Below are positions 1-11,935 of a stretch of DNA of 64,000 nucleotides, in pieces. The stretch lies in contig OX421967.1 of assembly GCA_949128115.1 (NCBI GenBank), positions 25,374,635-25,438,634 of the forward strand. The letters are read 5' to 3'. The first letter of the stretch is position 1, and each line of letters starts with the position of its first letter. Under the pieces are notes generated by a model. It did no database searches. It was not told where the DNA came from and saw only the letters and a list, made by a program, of their open reading frames with translations. The stretch is from Anaspis maculata (lineage: Eukaryota > Arthropoda > Insecta > Coleoptera > Scraptiidae). The position numbers and the translations under genes were made by a program.

Positions 1-690
1 AATTTTTTTTAAAGCCATATCTGCGCCAAAAACATATTTTATTCGTTAAAATTGGTCTATACTCAATAACATATTCAGGTGTCATGAATAGGTACATGTG
101 TACCCGTCTTGTACCTATGCATGACACCCCGTGTCATCTATAGGTTCCTTAACTTCAAAATGAATTTCACCGATAAAGATAGATTTACATTTCACAATGC
201 GTTGGAAAGAGCACACAATACTGAAGCTTGACGCTGTTCCAATACCTGACACCCGTGTCACTCATTGGAGCAATTTAAATATTTTGTTCCTAAAGATGAC
301 ACCCCCTTTAAAAAAAAGATTTTTGGATTAAGACCCAAGTTTTTGCTGGGAAACCAATAATATAACTAATATATTGACAGAAACAACAATCGCCACCAAT
401 AATAAGATATACAAAATAAAATAACAACTAATTCGAGAGCTTACCTGCTTACGGAAACAGACAATGATGAAGTAAAAATAACGATACATGTAACACGTGT
501 AGACGCACGCATGCATTACCAAATACCGACGCAGAATAACTCAATTGTTTGAATGGCTACCGTTTGGCGGGAAATGTAAAATTGACATAACGTTTAGCAT
601 TATACAATTTGTAACCGCATTTTCTTGAAAAATCCATGTAAAATTGAAAGTGTCATCCAATGGTACAGTGTCAGCCACTGGTACATTTAC
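1..690. other. AT-rich intergenic DNA, no gene seen
   Basis: No conserved coding signal is visible. The only structured element is the 50-bp hairpin at 78-127. The motif GTGTCA recurs several times (near 80, 130, 250, 650 and 670), which suggests decayed repeat sequence. Confidence 0.5.
78..127. repeat. short perfect-arm hairpin (micro-MITE-like)
   Basis: GGTGTCATGAATAGGTACA is followed a few bases later by its near reverse complement ending GCATGACACC. Size and form fit a tiny foldback repeat. No flanking target duplication is evident. Confidence 0.45.
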
Positions 691-696
691 CTTATA

Positions 697-1899
697 CAGG
701 GTGTCGTAGAGAAAAAAGTGAAAAATTCATATATCAATAACCAAACCAGATGGATTCACGTGAATACGTGAATACAATATATTGCCCATCAAGGAAGAGT
801 CAACGGTTTTGGAAAATCTTGAGCAGTTCCTGAAATATTCAGAAAAAACTGAATTTTCTTCTAAATATTTTATTTCTCGGTAAATCAATGAATTTTCAAG
901 ATATCGGAGTGTGATTTGGTAGTTTTACGGTCAGTATTGTCATGAATCAAAAACGATCAGGAGCCAAATGCAATAAGGCCTGCTATTTCCAGAAATAAGA
1001 CAGTCAATTTTTATTTTCTTCGCGACCGCCATCTTGAATTTCCGTTTTACTCAACAGTTAGAAAAGTGACAGCCGAATGTGAGATAGTTGACATTGAGTC
1101 AGGTCATTATGAAAAATATAGCCTTGAAGCAAGGTAAAGGCACAGAATGCAAAGGTCTCTTCGTCAAGAAAACATTGTCCACCCAAGGTTTTCATGGTAA
1201 TATCCATTTGCAGTACCTGTGTTTGCTAATCAGAGATTTAAAGGAGGAAAGCCAGTTCTTTGTCACAATACTACATTCATTTTGAGATTAACACTTTGAC
1301 TCCCAAGGGGGTATTTCGAAAAAAATCCCTTCTCGAATCCCCTCCAACCCACGAGTTTCTATTTTATTTTTAGTAATTTGTTATTTTATCATGAAAAAAG
1401 TACAAAAAGAACATAAATTCCAAAAAAAGTCTGTTAAAAATGCTTGCTACCTTGCTTCAAGGCTATCTTTTCCATAATGGGGTGACTGGATGCCAACTTT
1501 CACACATTCGACTGTCACTTTTCCAGCTGTTGAGTAAAACGGAGATTCAAGATGGCGGTCACGAAGAAAAAAAGGTGACTGTTATTTCTGGAAATAGCAG
1601 GCCTTGCATTTGGCTCCTGATCGGTTTTGAGCCTGGTTTTGAGTCATGACAATACTCGCCGTAGAACTACCAAGTTGCACTTTGATATCTTGAAAATTCA
1701 GTGATTAACCGTGATATAAAATATTCAGAAGAAAATTCAGTTTTTCCGGAATATTCCAGGAACCGCTAAAGATTTTCCAGAACTGTTGACTCTTCCTTGA
1801 TGGGTGATATATTGTGGATATGTATCCCTATTCACGTGAATCCATCTGGTTCGGTTAATTATATACGCATTTTTCACTTTTTTTCTATACGACACCTTG
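697..1899. repeat. 1.2-kb palindrome, TA|CAGGGTG boundaries (family A, copy 1)
   Basis: The left boundary reads TATA-CAGGGTGTCGTAGAG and the right boundary is its inverted form CACCTTG-TATA. The arms then run inward as inverted repeats (for example AACCAAACCAGATGG near 740 against the reverse complement near 1840), meeting around 1330-1400. A second, larger copy lies at 53755-55844. The right flank of this copy (1902-1955) still matches the outer arm of that copy, but the left flank does not, so this copy is truncated on one side. The arms differ at many positions, so it is old. Confidence 0.75.
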
Positions 1900-1959
1900 T
1901 ATACGACGCCTGCATCACTTGCGACTTTGGCTCCTGATCTTAATCGGTCAAATTCTAGA

Positions 1960-2831
1960 AAAATGATTCTGCTGCAGAAATTCCAAATTACAATTTTTTT
2001 ACGATACTTTCACAAGTACACAATACTTTCCTTTTCCATTTGGTGATGTGAAGACCGGAGCCAGGTAAGCAGAACAAACTTTTACATTTGCGCTTGTTGT
2101 ATGTAGATAATATCGGGAAAAAGATTTAATCCCCAAAATAAACATGATTGTATTTTACGGTGCATATTAGGTAGATTAGGTTGATAGGTTCTTGGAAAGA
2201 TAAGTTATCAGTTGTCGGTTAGGATCAATTTATGAGTAGGTAACTCATACCTTGATTCATCTTGTAAGTGTAAACCCATACAGTGTGACTCAATAATGAA
2301 TAAGTATCTGTAAGTGGGTACCTACCTACCCAATTAGTTAACCACTTGTAATCCCTTAAAACAGCTATGTAGGTATGTACCTAGATATCTGGTTTTTTAA
2401 TCGTTAGTGAGTAAATTTTGAGCATGAGCGTGAATAACACCGGACCTTGTAAAGAGTGGATTTGTTCCGTTTAATCTTGGGAGGCGGAATTCATTTTCTG
2501 TCATTAATTTGTGAATCTAGAACGTCAAATTCTGCTTCCAATAAACGTCAAAGATTTGAAGTTTGTTCGAATATTTTGCATGAAATGTGACTCCTATTAT
2601 ATGAACGAATTAGTGGGTTTATATGTACTCAAGTAATTCCCTTCGTGATTCAAGAAAGAGATACAGAAAAAGATTACGCTGATTTTCCAATATCAGTTCC
2701 CAGAAACTGTTTTGTGTTCTTTTATGGCAAAAAGTATCTTAATGGGTCTCTCACTGTTTCAGTCGAGTAGGGATGTTCAAATGTAGAAAACAGTATAACC
2801 TAAGAGCGACTAGAATAATTGAGAATTTCAG
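1960..2831. other. region upstream of the ceramide synthase exons
   Basis: No conserved exon was recognised here. The missing N-terminal ceramide synthase exon could be here or outside the window. A donor-like AG|GTAAGC lies near 2068 and might end a non-coding first exon. GTACCTACC-type simple sequence occurs near 2320-2390. Confidence 0.4.
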
Positions 2832-2863
2832 ACGAGCAAATCTTGAAAAGGAAAAGGACAAAA

Positions 2864-2949
2864 ATGCCAGGCGTACCGCAAATAAGTCACCTGTGGTACA
2901 CCGTGCCCATGGCTCTTGGATTGTACGTCACGAGATGGACTTGTGAAAA
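2864..2949 (+). CDS. schlank: ceramide synthase exon 1 (of those visible)
   Basis: It encodes MPGVPQISHLWYTVPMALG and the start of the first membrane helix (LYVTRW), ending in phase 2 at AA|GTAAGT. The frame is open upstream to an AG at 2831 (aatttcag|acgagc), so this may be an internal exon running from 2832 rather than the first coding exon. Confidence 0.7.
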
Positions 2950-5900
2950 GTAAGTTATTATTCTTTCAATAGTAACAGATTTTTGCAGACAAGAAAGAAC
3001 TAGTCCGGATAGGTTCTGTATTCAAAAACTATGCTGGCCCAGATATGGGCTTTTCATGCGGCGCCCCTTCACTTTGACGTGTAAAAGCAGAAGGGGTCAT
3101 GTCAAAGGAAGAAGGGTATAATGTAGACCACACCAAAAACGGCGCTAGTGATATTAGCTACTGACCCTATTGTAAGAAGTTGGCAATGAAATGCGCCTTG
3201 GGGAGAGGCACCTGTTTCTTTTCTGACTATAAAGGCTATTGCAGTGCCTTTCCAACTGACTGCAACCAACAAGTATGAATGAGTTTTCAACAGTCTCTTG
3301 TCTCAATTTGCAGCTATTTGTTTGCTCCACTGGGTTCGTGGTTGGGACTGAAGAACATCCCTAGCAAAAAGGCGCCTCCGAATGAACATCTCGAAAAGAA
3401 ATACAATAGTGTCAAGCACTGGACTCACGATGACGTGAAAGGACTGGCCAAACAGTTGGATACTACCGAGCGAGAAATTGAAGTTTGGTTGAGGATAAGG
3501 AAACGACAGGACAAACCAACGAAACTAACCAAATTTTGCGAGAGCGCGTGGAGGTTTACGTACTACGCGTGCGCTTTTACTGCCGGATTGGTCGTATTGT
3601 GGGACAAGCCGTGGCTGTGGGACATCAACGAATGCTGGTTGGTACTTCCTTGTCACCTATTTATACCTCGGGTGCTGTCTCTCTCTTCTCGTCCTCTTCC
3701 TCCATATGCATCATCAGCAATATTTATAGGTACCTACATAGTTTCTGGCCCGCGCTCCAGTTCTTCAAACTTATTCCTACGTACCATCTTTCAACATTTT
3801 GCAGATACATACAAACGAACACTTTCAAATTTTGATTTGCCCTCAGCTTTCATATATAAACATATATAAATTCGACAAGCTAAGATTGGGCCGAGAACCG
3901 TTCAAACAAATTTTTTATTTTTCAGGGCCGGTTTTCCGAATCAACTCATCACCGATGACATTTGGTACTACTACCTCGGATCCATGTCATTCTACGTGTC
4001 GCTCTGCTTCAGTCAATTCTTCGACATCAAACGGAAAGATTTCTGGCAAATGTTCATCCATCACATTGTTACCATAATCCTCATCGTGCACAGCTGGAGC
4101 ACCAATTGCGTCAGGCTCGGAACTTTGGTCTTGGCCCTTCATGATTGTGCAGACATTTTCCTCGAGGTTTGCACAACCTCGAAACTTGTAATTTTCTTCT
4201 TCTTGCTTCCGCAGTTGCAGCCGAAAAATTCCGTAACGTCGAAGTCATTTCCTAGTTATTTTTTGGACAACAGAGACTGTTGTTTATTTTGCATTTTTTG
4301 GTCGCAACTGCCTATGCTTACACATGAAAGATGACGAATTTACTTGGTCGTCCCAGTGCTGCCCGCCTGCGCATTGGAAATCGACGTTTTCTGATGTGCA
4401 GTTCGCACCAGGCACCAGGGCAGCCAAGTAAATTTCCTAAAAAGTACTGAGATGTAGCACTCCGCCCTTCTACCTTACCTACTGCCTATCTACCTACATA
4501 CATACCTATCTACCTACAGCATTCTGTATTATACCCCCATAGAGAGTGTCCCGATATCAACACTATTAATTTCAAGGGTGGATAGAACATCAAAACTGAA
4601 GCTGACTTGACCTAAAAAGAATATGCCTTGCAAACGCTTAGTAACGCAAAAACAGCCCTTCAATGCTTCGACTTATTTATTGCTTTTTTATTAATCATTC
4701 ATAAACGGGTCAAGGTATTTGACCGTAGCTTGCTAGAAATTTGGTTTGAATGGTTATATACTTGGTTATCTACGGTGAAGTAAAATTTCACTCTATCCAA
4801 CTACTGGTTCCAAAGTTTGATAGATGACTTGGTAGGGGCTAAGGGGTCATGATCATGAAAAAGTCCAATTTCGAAAAAAAAAAAAGGTCAAGTCAGTTTC
4901 ATTTTTGAGGGCCACCTGTAAAATAATTATAGGTCGAATTATAGTAGGTACAAAGACAAAGTACTTCTTGTTTTCAGTTCACCAAAATGATATCCTATCT
5001 AAAATTCCGTATAACCGACGCATTTTTTGGATTATTCACCGTAATATGGATCACGACCAGGATAGGTGTATTCCCGCTATGGATACTGAGACAGTACGTA
5101 CTATACTCTGTTAGTTCAGAAGAAAAAGCTAAGCCACTTCCGCTCGATTTTTCAGCTTCTTCCACTCGCGAAATAATGGGGTCTTATACCACTTTTTTTT
5201 ATTTGTTCAAAACAAAGTACAAACTGAGATCACTATACGCATAAAAATATATTCCGTCTAAAAAGTCCCTACTTTTTTCAAAAATGTTGAAAGCTCGGTT
5301 AAAAGTTTGGGCGGCCACTGGTGGAGATTGAAATGGAAGATTGAAGACGTCAAAAATCTGTTCCGAGCTTGCGCACTAGGTAGGTCATCGCGTGATATGC
5401 ATTGACCGTTGTTGTCAGGTTGTGTTTGATCGGCAATCTACAGTCCATGAATATTTACTGGTTATGATTGAAAGTGGCGGGAAAACAAAACAACACAATG
5501 CAGCATCTTGATGTATACAGGGTGATTCATGAGTGACCTTACATAGGCTGATGGGAGATAGAGGACATCGAGGCGAGTCAGGATCCTCTGAAGAAATTTT
5601 ATTTTCTCCAATGGTTACGAAGATACAGGGTGTTTTGTGTGTTTCGTATGAAACTTTGATAAGCCATATTTCTGAAACGGCCAGAGGTATTTTGTTATAA
5701 TTCACCAGTAATATTTCTCTGTTGGAACTCATCCCGAAGCCATACCGGCTGAGTCAAAGTCCAGGGCCGGGCTAGAAAAAAGGTGCCCCTTTTTTGTTTC
5801 ATCAAAAAGTACATTTTCTGACCGCTTTTCTAAAAAACTGCTATCGGATTCAAAAAGCTAAAGAAAAATGCTTCAAGAATCACTCTCCAATTTAGATGGC

Positions 5901-8200
5901 ACACCTAAACCGATTCGACAATAAAATTAAAAGTAAAATTTGTGAGTGAGTTCCCATTTTTGACCGGACATAATCGACTCATTGTTTGACTGAATTCATC
6001 CAAATTCATTTTTTGGCTTGTCTCTGTTGAATAGAAGAGCTTGGTTGAAAGAAAAATTCCAGAGCCGACAATTTTTTTTCAAGACAAAATCGAGATTGAT
6101 ACCAAAATTTGACTCGATTTGATCGTCAAAAAAAATCTTCGGCTATGGAATTTTTCTTCCTACCAAGCCCTTCTATTCCACAGAGACAAGCTCAAAAATG
6201 AATTTGAATGAATTCAATCAAACAATGAGTCGATTATGTCCGGACAAAAATGGAAACTTACCCATAAATTTCACTTGCAATTTTTATGTCGAAACGGTTT
6301 AGGTGTGCCATCTAAATTGAAGAGTGATTCTTGGAGCATTTTTCTTAGCTTTTTAAATCCGATAGCAGTTTTTTAAAAAAGCGGTCAGAAAATATACTTT
6401 TTGATCAAATAAAAAGAGGGCACATTTTTTCAATCCAGGCCCTGGATTTTGACTTACCTAGTACGGCTTCAGGGTAAGTTCCAATAGAGAAATATTACTG
6501 GTGAATTTCAAGAAAATATCTCTAGCCGTTTCAGAAATATCGCTTATCAAAGTTTCATACGAAACACACAAAACACCCTGTATCTTCGTAACCAATGGAT
6601 AAAACAAAATTTCTTCAGTGGATCCTGACTCGCCTCGAAGTCCTCTATCTCCCATTAGCCTATGTAAGGTCCGAGGTAAGGTCACTCATGAATCACCCTG
6701 TATAGTGGTATTGATATAGCAGTAGGAAACAATTATTACTTAATCTGTTTGTGGTGGCAGTTTACAATGAACCTGGCAATTATGCATCAAAGAACCACGA
6801 AGTGTTGCCAGAGAGTTGACATGTCAATTTTGTTTATGCCGTTTGGTTATAGGGTATGGGTTATAGGTTCACATATGACGTCTCCGCCAGACTCTGTAAG
6901 TGTATCTCCTATTTTCTACGGTTATCATGTGAAAGTGTCGTACAAGTGATGTATTTTCAAAGGCTGCCCCAGAATCTTCATTCCTACTTCTCAAAAAAAA
7001 AACCTGTCCACCCGGATTGCAGCTCCTAACAAGTTGAGTGACTCAATCAGGTTTATGGTTACGAGACAAAGAGTGTTGCACACCAATAAAAAGACGATGA
7101 TTCAGAAAACTTGGTCCCGGGAGTAATCATTCCAATTTGCCAAGGTTTCTCTCAAGTTGAGCAAAGTGAATATTTTTGCCTGTGTCGTCAAGTTGACAGA
7201 AGCAGAAGCTTTACACGACACAGGTCTTCAAACAATCGGCATTTCTCCGATAGAAATTATGGACCACGTCCGTATCATGATGTCTAAGGTCTCGATACCA
7301 AGTTGCAGGCGTTAAGTCTGGGACGACGTAACTCGCCAAATACAGAGGTCTGATTGGTTGGTATCCGCCGTTGCTATGGTAACCGCACTCACGGCGGTCT
7401 CAGCCCCAACTTGTATCGAGATCGAGCCGTGAGATCTGTGGGGGATTTATCCTGCTCAAACCCAATTGTCTATGCTGCCGCATTGTGTTGAACACCAAAC
7501 ATCAAGAATTTATGTTGAGGGACCCACGTTGACTGTTTCTCCGCTGTTTCCCGTTCACGTGGCAACCTGGTACCGGTTTTGGCGCGCTTATTCACAATTC
7601 ACTCGATTTGAATCGATTACCTGTGATGAGCTGGATTTTGATTTCCTTTCTTGATGTCAAAGATTTTTTTAATATTTTTTCAACTTGACAGTACTTAATT
7701 GATTGTATTCACTACAGAGCATGGACTTTTACGCCAATAGAATCGTATTTTGTAATTTTTTATAAGACCCCATTGATTTATGATCAGTAAATGGCTTCTA
7801 AAAATTTAGTTTGAAAAATAATTGTGTTCAGTTTTGGAAGCCGTTACTGATCAGTGATTAGTTCCAAAGTTAGAAGAAAGTGAAACATCAAGGGGGGTGA
7901 TTTAGATTCTTCTTTTGAGCAAACACGGTATAACTTTGATTTTTAATATCACTTGTTTTTTTGTGGCAACATCAGTAATTGACCCTAGAAGCAACAAATG
8001 ACTTTTTTTTGTTTTGTTTCAGTACGTTTTTTGAAGCACCGAAATTTCCCACTCTGGTCGTATTCAACGTGTTTTTGAGTTCGTTGATGGTCCTGCATAT
8101 TTTCTGGACCTACCTGATATTGCGAGTTGCAGTCAGGTCTTTGAGTGCCGGACGCGTGGAAAACGACATACGCGAGAGTAGCGAAGGCAGCTCAGACTGA
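2864..8200 (+). CDS. schlank: ceramide synthase (LAG1/CerS family, schlank-like), five coding exons
   Basis: Exons 2864-2949, 3314-3637, 3926-4166, 4978-5093 and 8023-8200 join in phase to 314 residues with GT-AG introns. Ceramide synthases are multi-pass ER membrane enzymes that N-acylate sphingoid bases to make dihydroceramide and ceramide. Visible family marks are a homeobox-like segment (about residues 60-110, with EVWLRIRKRQDKPTKLTKF, W at the homeodomain helix-3 position) and a TLC domain with the Lag1 core: KRKDFWQMFIHH, then the LVLALHDCADIFLE stretch with its conserved Asp pair, then the late helix ending HIFWTYLILR. The usual N-terminal exon (WLPPN-TWAD type motif) is not found. The ATG at 2864 lies in a frame that stays open upstream to a possible acceptor at 2831, so the true start may be further 5'. 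Intron 4 holds a 1.2-kb palindrome. Family assignment is firm; the start is not. Confidence 0.9.
3314..3637 (+). CDS. schlank: ceramide synthase exon 2 (homeobox-like domain)
   Basis: The acceptor is TTTGCAG at 3313 and the donor TG|GTTGGT at 3638. It begins YLFAPLGSWLGLKNIP, carries the Hox-like segment and ends with VLWDKPWLWDINECW. Choosing the donor after TG lets the codon TG|G join exon 3 as CWAGFPNQ, matching the family pattern. Reading on into the intron gives no family similarity. Confidence 0.88.
3926..4166 (+). CDS. schlank: ceramide synthase exon 3 (Lag1 motif)
   Basis: The acceptor is TTTTTCAG at 3925 and the exon ends in phase 0 at CTCGAG|GTTTGC. It encodes the catalytic heart of the TLC domain: SFYVSLCFSQFFDIKRKDF, the HH pair in FIHHIVTIILI, and the HDCADIFLE acidic motif. 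These residues are characteristic of active ceramide synthases. Confidence 0.92.
4334..4437. repeat. about 100-bp foldback repeat in ceramide synthase intron 3
   Basis: AATTTACTTGG near 4334 is mirrored by CCAAGTAAATTT near 4426, with further pairing of the adjacent GCTGCCC/GGGCAGC. Size and form fit a small MITE. Confidence 0.45.
4468..4520. repeat. CTAC-type simple repeat
   Basis: Degenerate tandem CTAC/CTAT units lie within ceramide synthase intron 3. Confidence 0.6.
4978..5093 (+). CDS. schlank: ceramide synthase exon 4
   Basis: The acceptor is TTTTCAG at 4977 and the donor CA|GTACGT at 5094. It encodes FTKMISYLKF followed by the membrane helix AFFGLFTVIWITTRIGVFPLW, the expected TLC segment after the HDCADIFLE motif. 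Confidence 0.88.
5514..6704. repeat. 1.2-kb palindrome, TA|CAGGGTG boundaries (family B), in ceramide synthase intron 4
   Basis: TATACAGGGTGATTCATGAG at 5514 is exactly mirrored by CTCATGAATCACCCTGTATA at the right end. Arms of about 590 bp (diverged, with indels) meet near 6100. No long coding frame is present, so it is a non-autonomous foldback element. If transcribed within the intron it could fold into a long hairpin. Confidence 0.85.
7289..7426. repeat. about 140-bp foldback repeat in ceramide synthase intron 4
   Basis: GTCTCGATACCAAGTTG near 7289 is mirrored by CAACTTGTATCGAGATC ending near 7426. It is MITE-like. Confidence 0.5.
8023..8200 (+). CDS. schlank: ceramide synthase terminal exon 5
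   Basis: The acceptor is TTTGTTTCAG at 8022, joining as CA|T (WILRHTFFEAPKFP). It encodes the last helix with the family signature HIFWTYLILRVA, a short acidic Ser-rich tail (ENDIRESSEGSSD) and TGA at 8198-8200. The tail resembles the C-terminal phospho-acceptor regions of other ceramide synthases but is short. Confidence 0.88.
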
Positions 8201-8296
8201 TTGGTCTTTGATTATTTTTTAAATATTAAATTGATAAAAAATTAACACAATTATTCACATAAACGAGTCCATAAACCGGCAGTTGCGCGTACTTAA

Positions 8297-8460
8297 GGTG
8301 CGTTCAGTCAGCTTATTTAGCCGCAAGTTTTAATTTTAGTCGCAAGCGCAGCGACGCCCATTGGCTCTTCATGAACCAGCCTCCTCGGAACAGCCAATAA
8401 GTGATGCAGCGCTTACGGCTAAAATTAAAATTGCGGCTAAATAAGCTGACTGAACGCACC
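8297..8460. mobile_element. TTAA-flanked MITE (piggyBac-like target)
   Basis: It is flanked on both sides by TTAA (8293-8296 and 8461-8464). Terminal inverted repeats of about 45 bp begin GGTGCGTTCAGTCAGCTTAT. The right end is followed by an extra 21-bp copy of the terminus (8465-8485) and a third TTAA. TTAA duplication is the hallmark of piggyBac-type transposition; no transposase is present. It lies just 3' of the ceramide synthase stop codon. Confidence 0.75.
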
Positions 8461-8570
8461 TTAAGCTGACTGAACGCACCTTTAACATCGGTGTGGATTT
8501 CATTATACCTACTTTTTGTGCAGTTCCTATCAAAAAAATCAGCTATCTACGAAATGCGAGGAGCAGTTGA

Positions 8571-9148
8571 GCTAATAATCAACAGTAATATCACAATAAG
8601 TGCTTGGATTTTCACGATAATTCTGGCCTAGCGATCGCAAGTACTGGTTGAAGCCATAAATGCCCGACTCCGTAGGAGGAGGGCATTTATCCAGGGACAA
8701 CCAGCCCAAGGGAAACGCTTGGCCAAAATTATCTGGGAAAATCTCGAGCACGAGTGATATTTTGGTGATTATTACATACAACGCCCTTGATTATTAGACC
8801 TACAAGGATAATATTCAACAGTAATATCACAAGTGCTTAGATTTTCACGATAATTTTGGTCAGGCGATCGCGAGTGCTGATTGTAGCGATAAATGCCCGA
8901 CTCCGTAGGAGGAGGGCATTTATCCAGGGACAATCAGCCCGAGGGAAACGCCTGGCCAAAATTATCTGGGAAAATCTCGAGCACGAGTGATATTTTGAAG
9001 ATTATTACATAAAAGAAGTCCGAAGTGACAGCTGTCAGATTTTGTTGTTTACACCAATTTTATTCAGTTGCCATTGACAGTGGGATTTAGATAAGTGATT
9101 ATTATCCTTGTAGGTCTGATAATCAAGGGCGTTGTATGTAATAATCAG
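8571..9148. repeat. two copies of a 0.2-kb palindrome, the second nested inside another inverted repeat
   Basis: Unit 1 (about 8571-8775) and unit 2 (about 8812-9010) are direct copies, both containing ATGCCCGACTCCGTAGGAGG and the pairing GGGCATTTAT arms. Each is internally palindromic. Unit 2 is bracketed by an inverted pair: 8766-8812 (TACATACAACGCCCTTGATT...) and its reverse complement at about 9102-9148. Confidence 0.7.
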
Positions 9149-9149
9149 T

Positions 9150-10480
9150 AGAAAATGCCATTTCATCGTGGACATTTACAGAAGGAGAGCGCCCAAATTT
9201 GCTGATAAGCGGAGGAGAAAATTCCACCGGAGGTTGAAATATGCATTAGCATTATATTATTATTATAATACTGGGCCTTATAGTTCACTCTACAAAAATA
9301 CAACACGTTATTTCGATGTTATGTGTTTGTGGAGTAGACTATGTAAGTCCATCATATTGTATTATTAGTTATTACTTACATCTCAACTTCAAGTACCTAC
9401 CTACACTTACTGATCCATTTCTTTCAGCCTGCTTTAGCAGATCAGTCAGTGTCTAGGTCAAGTCAGGTGTTATCTCTCTCTGCTACCACTTTTTTGGAGC
9501 ATGTTCTGCCCACGAGGTGCTCCAGGCCCCCAAGTCCTCCAAAAGTTGATGTCTGCTAACCTACTTACAAAATACTTATAGCTATACTAAAAGAATCTTG
9601 CCTGTTTTTGATGCCATATCAGCGAATTTTGCATTTGGCGCAGCCTGCCCCGGACTTTTTATCCAGTCAAAGTTAGGCCATATACATCCATCATCCACAT
9701 TCCATATGAGCAAAGTCGAAACCGAGGTCGAAACATCACAGTCACGGATTATCACAGTGCGTCACCAAGATGAAGAAGAGAGCAGCATATATAAGTAGGG
9801 AGGGTGTCACATGGGGCCCCCATGCCCATGGGCGATGATTTGTCACCATTATCACTCAGCAGTTTGCTTCAAATTCAAAAAGTTCAAGAGAACTGCATGA
9901 CTCTGCGATGACACTGATGACAGACGCGAATGACATTACGTATACGTATTACGTTGCGCAGCCGCAGAGTCGCAGAGCGCCACAATCGCTTAAGTACTAA
10001 GTAGTTGCATTCGTGAATACGTGAATGAGTAGTGTTTCAGCAAATTTCTTGGATTTCTTGATGAAAAAATTGTAGATATGTTCATCACTAGCTTGAGAAA
10101 CATATTTAAATCAGTAATATTTCACAGAGTCTAATTTTGGACCGAAATTTTCAAAAAATGAATCAATCCATCTCACCACCGCGAAAATGTAATATGTAAC
10201 TATATAAGCTTTATAGCCAACAATCTCTCACGGAGAAGTGTGCGGTCTCGAGGCGTCGAGGCAAAGAGATGGTTGTGCGACTTGGAGTGTCGGGCTACTG
10301 GCAGAATGAAAATAGGCTGAGAAAATTGAAATGTGGAAGGCTGGCCGCGGCCCACAAATGAAGTCTCGCCGTGGAAAAAGGCTGGAAAACCCGATGCGAA
10401 GAGTTGTCGGTAAGTGCAACCACCGGGCATTTCTCCTTTTTTTTTAATTTTTCCCCCTCAAATTGGTAAAACAATGGGTA
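9150..10480. other. intergenic DNA without a recognised gene
   Basis: Short open frames occur (for example 9598-9798 and around 10320-10440) but none shows a family motif. A splice-donor-like TCG|GTAAGTGC lies at about 10410 after a basic stretch (MWKAGRGPQMKSRRGKR), which could be a chance exon. Confidence 0.4.
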
Positions 10481-10489
10481 GTATTATTA

Positions 10490-10760
10490 AAAAATAAGTA
10501 TAAGCATTTGCTTGAATTTAATAGGCGTTGCTAGGAAAGTCTGCTTAGCAACTCCTCAAAAATCTCAGCAAATATGCTTATGCCATAGCTTATGCTTATT
10601 TTTAGCGCATTTTCCATATTGATGAAAATCGCTATTGCAGCCGCTTTGTTCGTTTGTCCGTCCGTTCGTCCGTTCCTCGAACTCCTCGCAAACTAGATGC
10701 CCTAGCCTTCTGATTTTATCGCTGTTACATAGCTGCCACTTCCAAACCTGGGCTAGGCTG
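10490..10760. repeat. foldback repeat followed by a dispersed repeat shared with 14935-15135
   Basis: AATAAGTATAAGCATTTGCT near 10493 is inverted near 10570-10602 (AGCAAATATGCTTATG, then CTTATGCTTATTT). The following segment, from TTTTTAGCGCATTTTCC, matches 14935-15135, including the CCGT-rich tract, CGTTCCTCGAACTCC and GCTGTTACATAGCTGCCAC. Confidence 0.6.
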
Positions 10761-11440
10761 TATAGGTCGCGGGAACAAAAATGGCGTGTTTTTAATTAAA
10801 AAAAGGTTCTTGTTTTAATAATTAATGATTTTTATTGAATACTAAAGATGGGTATATGGTAGGATGTTATTCTCACTAGTACCTACTTGTTGATACAATT
10901 TTCTTCAGTTGTAAAGTTGTAATAAATATATAGATAATTTATTGAACAATTCTCGCTTTATTATAGAAATACAGGTTTCCTCTAAAGAGAGATGGAGAAC
11001 CCGCGATTCCGCGCAACTGTTTTCGGCACGTTCTGCGCAAAGTGTGCCATGAGTGATCGCGCCATTTGTATTTACATTGCTCCGCCGTGTTAAAAGTGCG
11101 TTTTATTTTTTGAATTTTGAAGCCAACCATGCTGGGAAAGTCGCTAAAAAATATAACGAACTTCTCAATGAATATTGCAAATGAATATTTCGCATAGAAG
11201 AATTTGCCAGAGAGGCATTTGATACACGTATACAACTATTTTTGTAATGGATATATCAACGATATTATGGACGTGCGCAGAAAGCACAGGTAAGTGCGTG
11301 CCTGAGGTCCCAGTTTTAATATTTTTTATGGTGTATTATTATGGCCATCACTATAAATTTGAAGTGTTTGATGCAAAAATGTGGCCAAGTGTACCCTTGA
11401 ATTAATAATAATAATGAACTAAGCAGGAAGCTCCCTACTA

Positions 11441-11801
11441 CCGAGAGTTCATAAATTAAATGGGTCAAGGGTGCCTGCGAATTCAAAAACGTCTGTCGAA
11501 ACTAGCGTAATCTTTTTGTAATAAATTTGTCAATCTTTGACAAGTTACGTCCCATATTATTGATCTCTGATCTGCCATAAGTGCACAAGAATACTTCAAG
11601 TTCGAAAATACTCCTCGATCATGTAGGTTTTGTGCCCTGTCATGAAAACCACATTCAAAATGTTCTGAAAACGAAAAATGCGACTGGTTTGACAAATTAC
11701 GATAACCAAAAAATTACAGACATCAAATGAACGATGCTAGTTCCGACAGATGTTTTTAAAGTCACAGGCACCCTTGACCCATTTAATTAATGAACGCTCG
11801 G
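11441..11801. repeat. 360-bp palindrome flanked by TA
   Basis: CCGAGAGTTCATAAATTAAA at the left is mirrored at the right end (TTTAATTAATGAACGCTCGG), with TA immediately outside each end. The arms share GGGTCAAGGGTGCCTG and GTCTGTCG-AACTAGC. Confidence 0.7.
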
Positions 11802-11935
11802 TATAATAACGCTGAAGGGCTTGGGGCTCTTTTTGGCTCTTCGAGTGTCACGTCGTATTTTATGGATCCATGCTTTCCTGACCCTCGGATCTGTAGCGAA
11901 CCGATGTAGGGACAGATTCGCTGTACAGGGTGGTC

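Noticed and set aside
328..522. Minus-strand frame ending at a donor-like CAG|GTAAGC
   Set aside because: The signal is suggestive of an exon, but there is no motif, partner exon or composition change.
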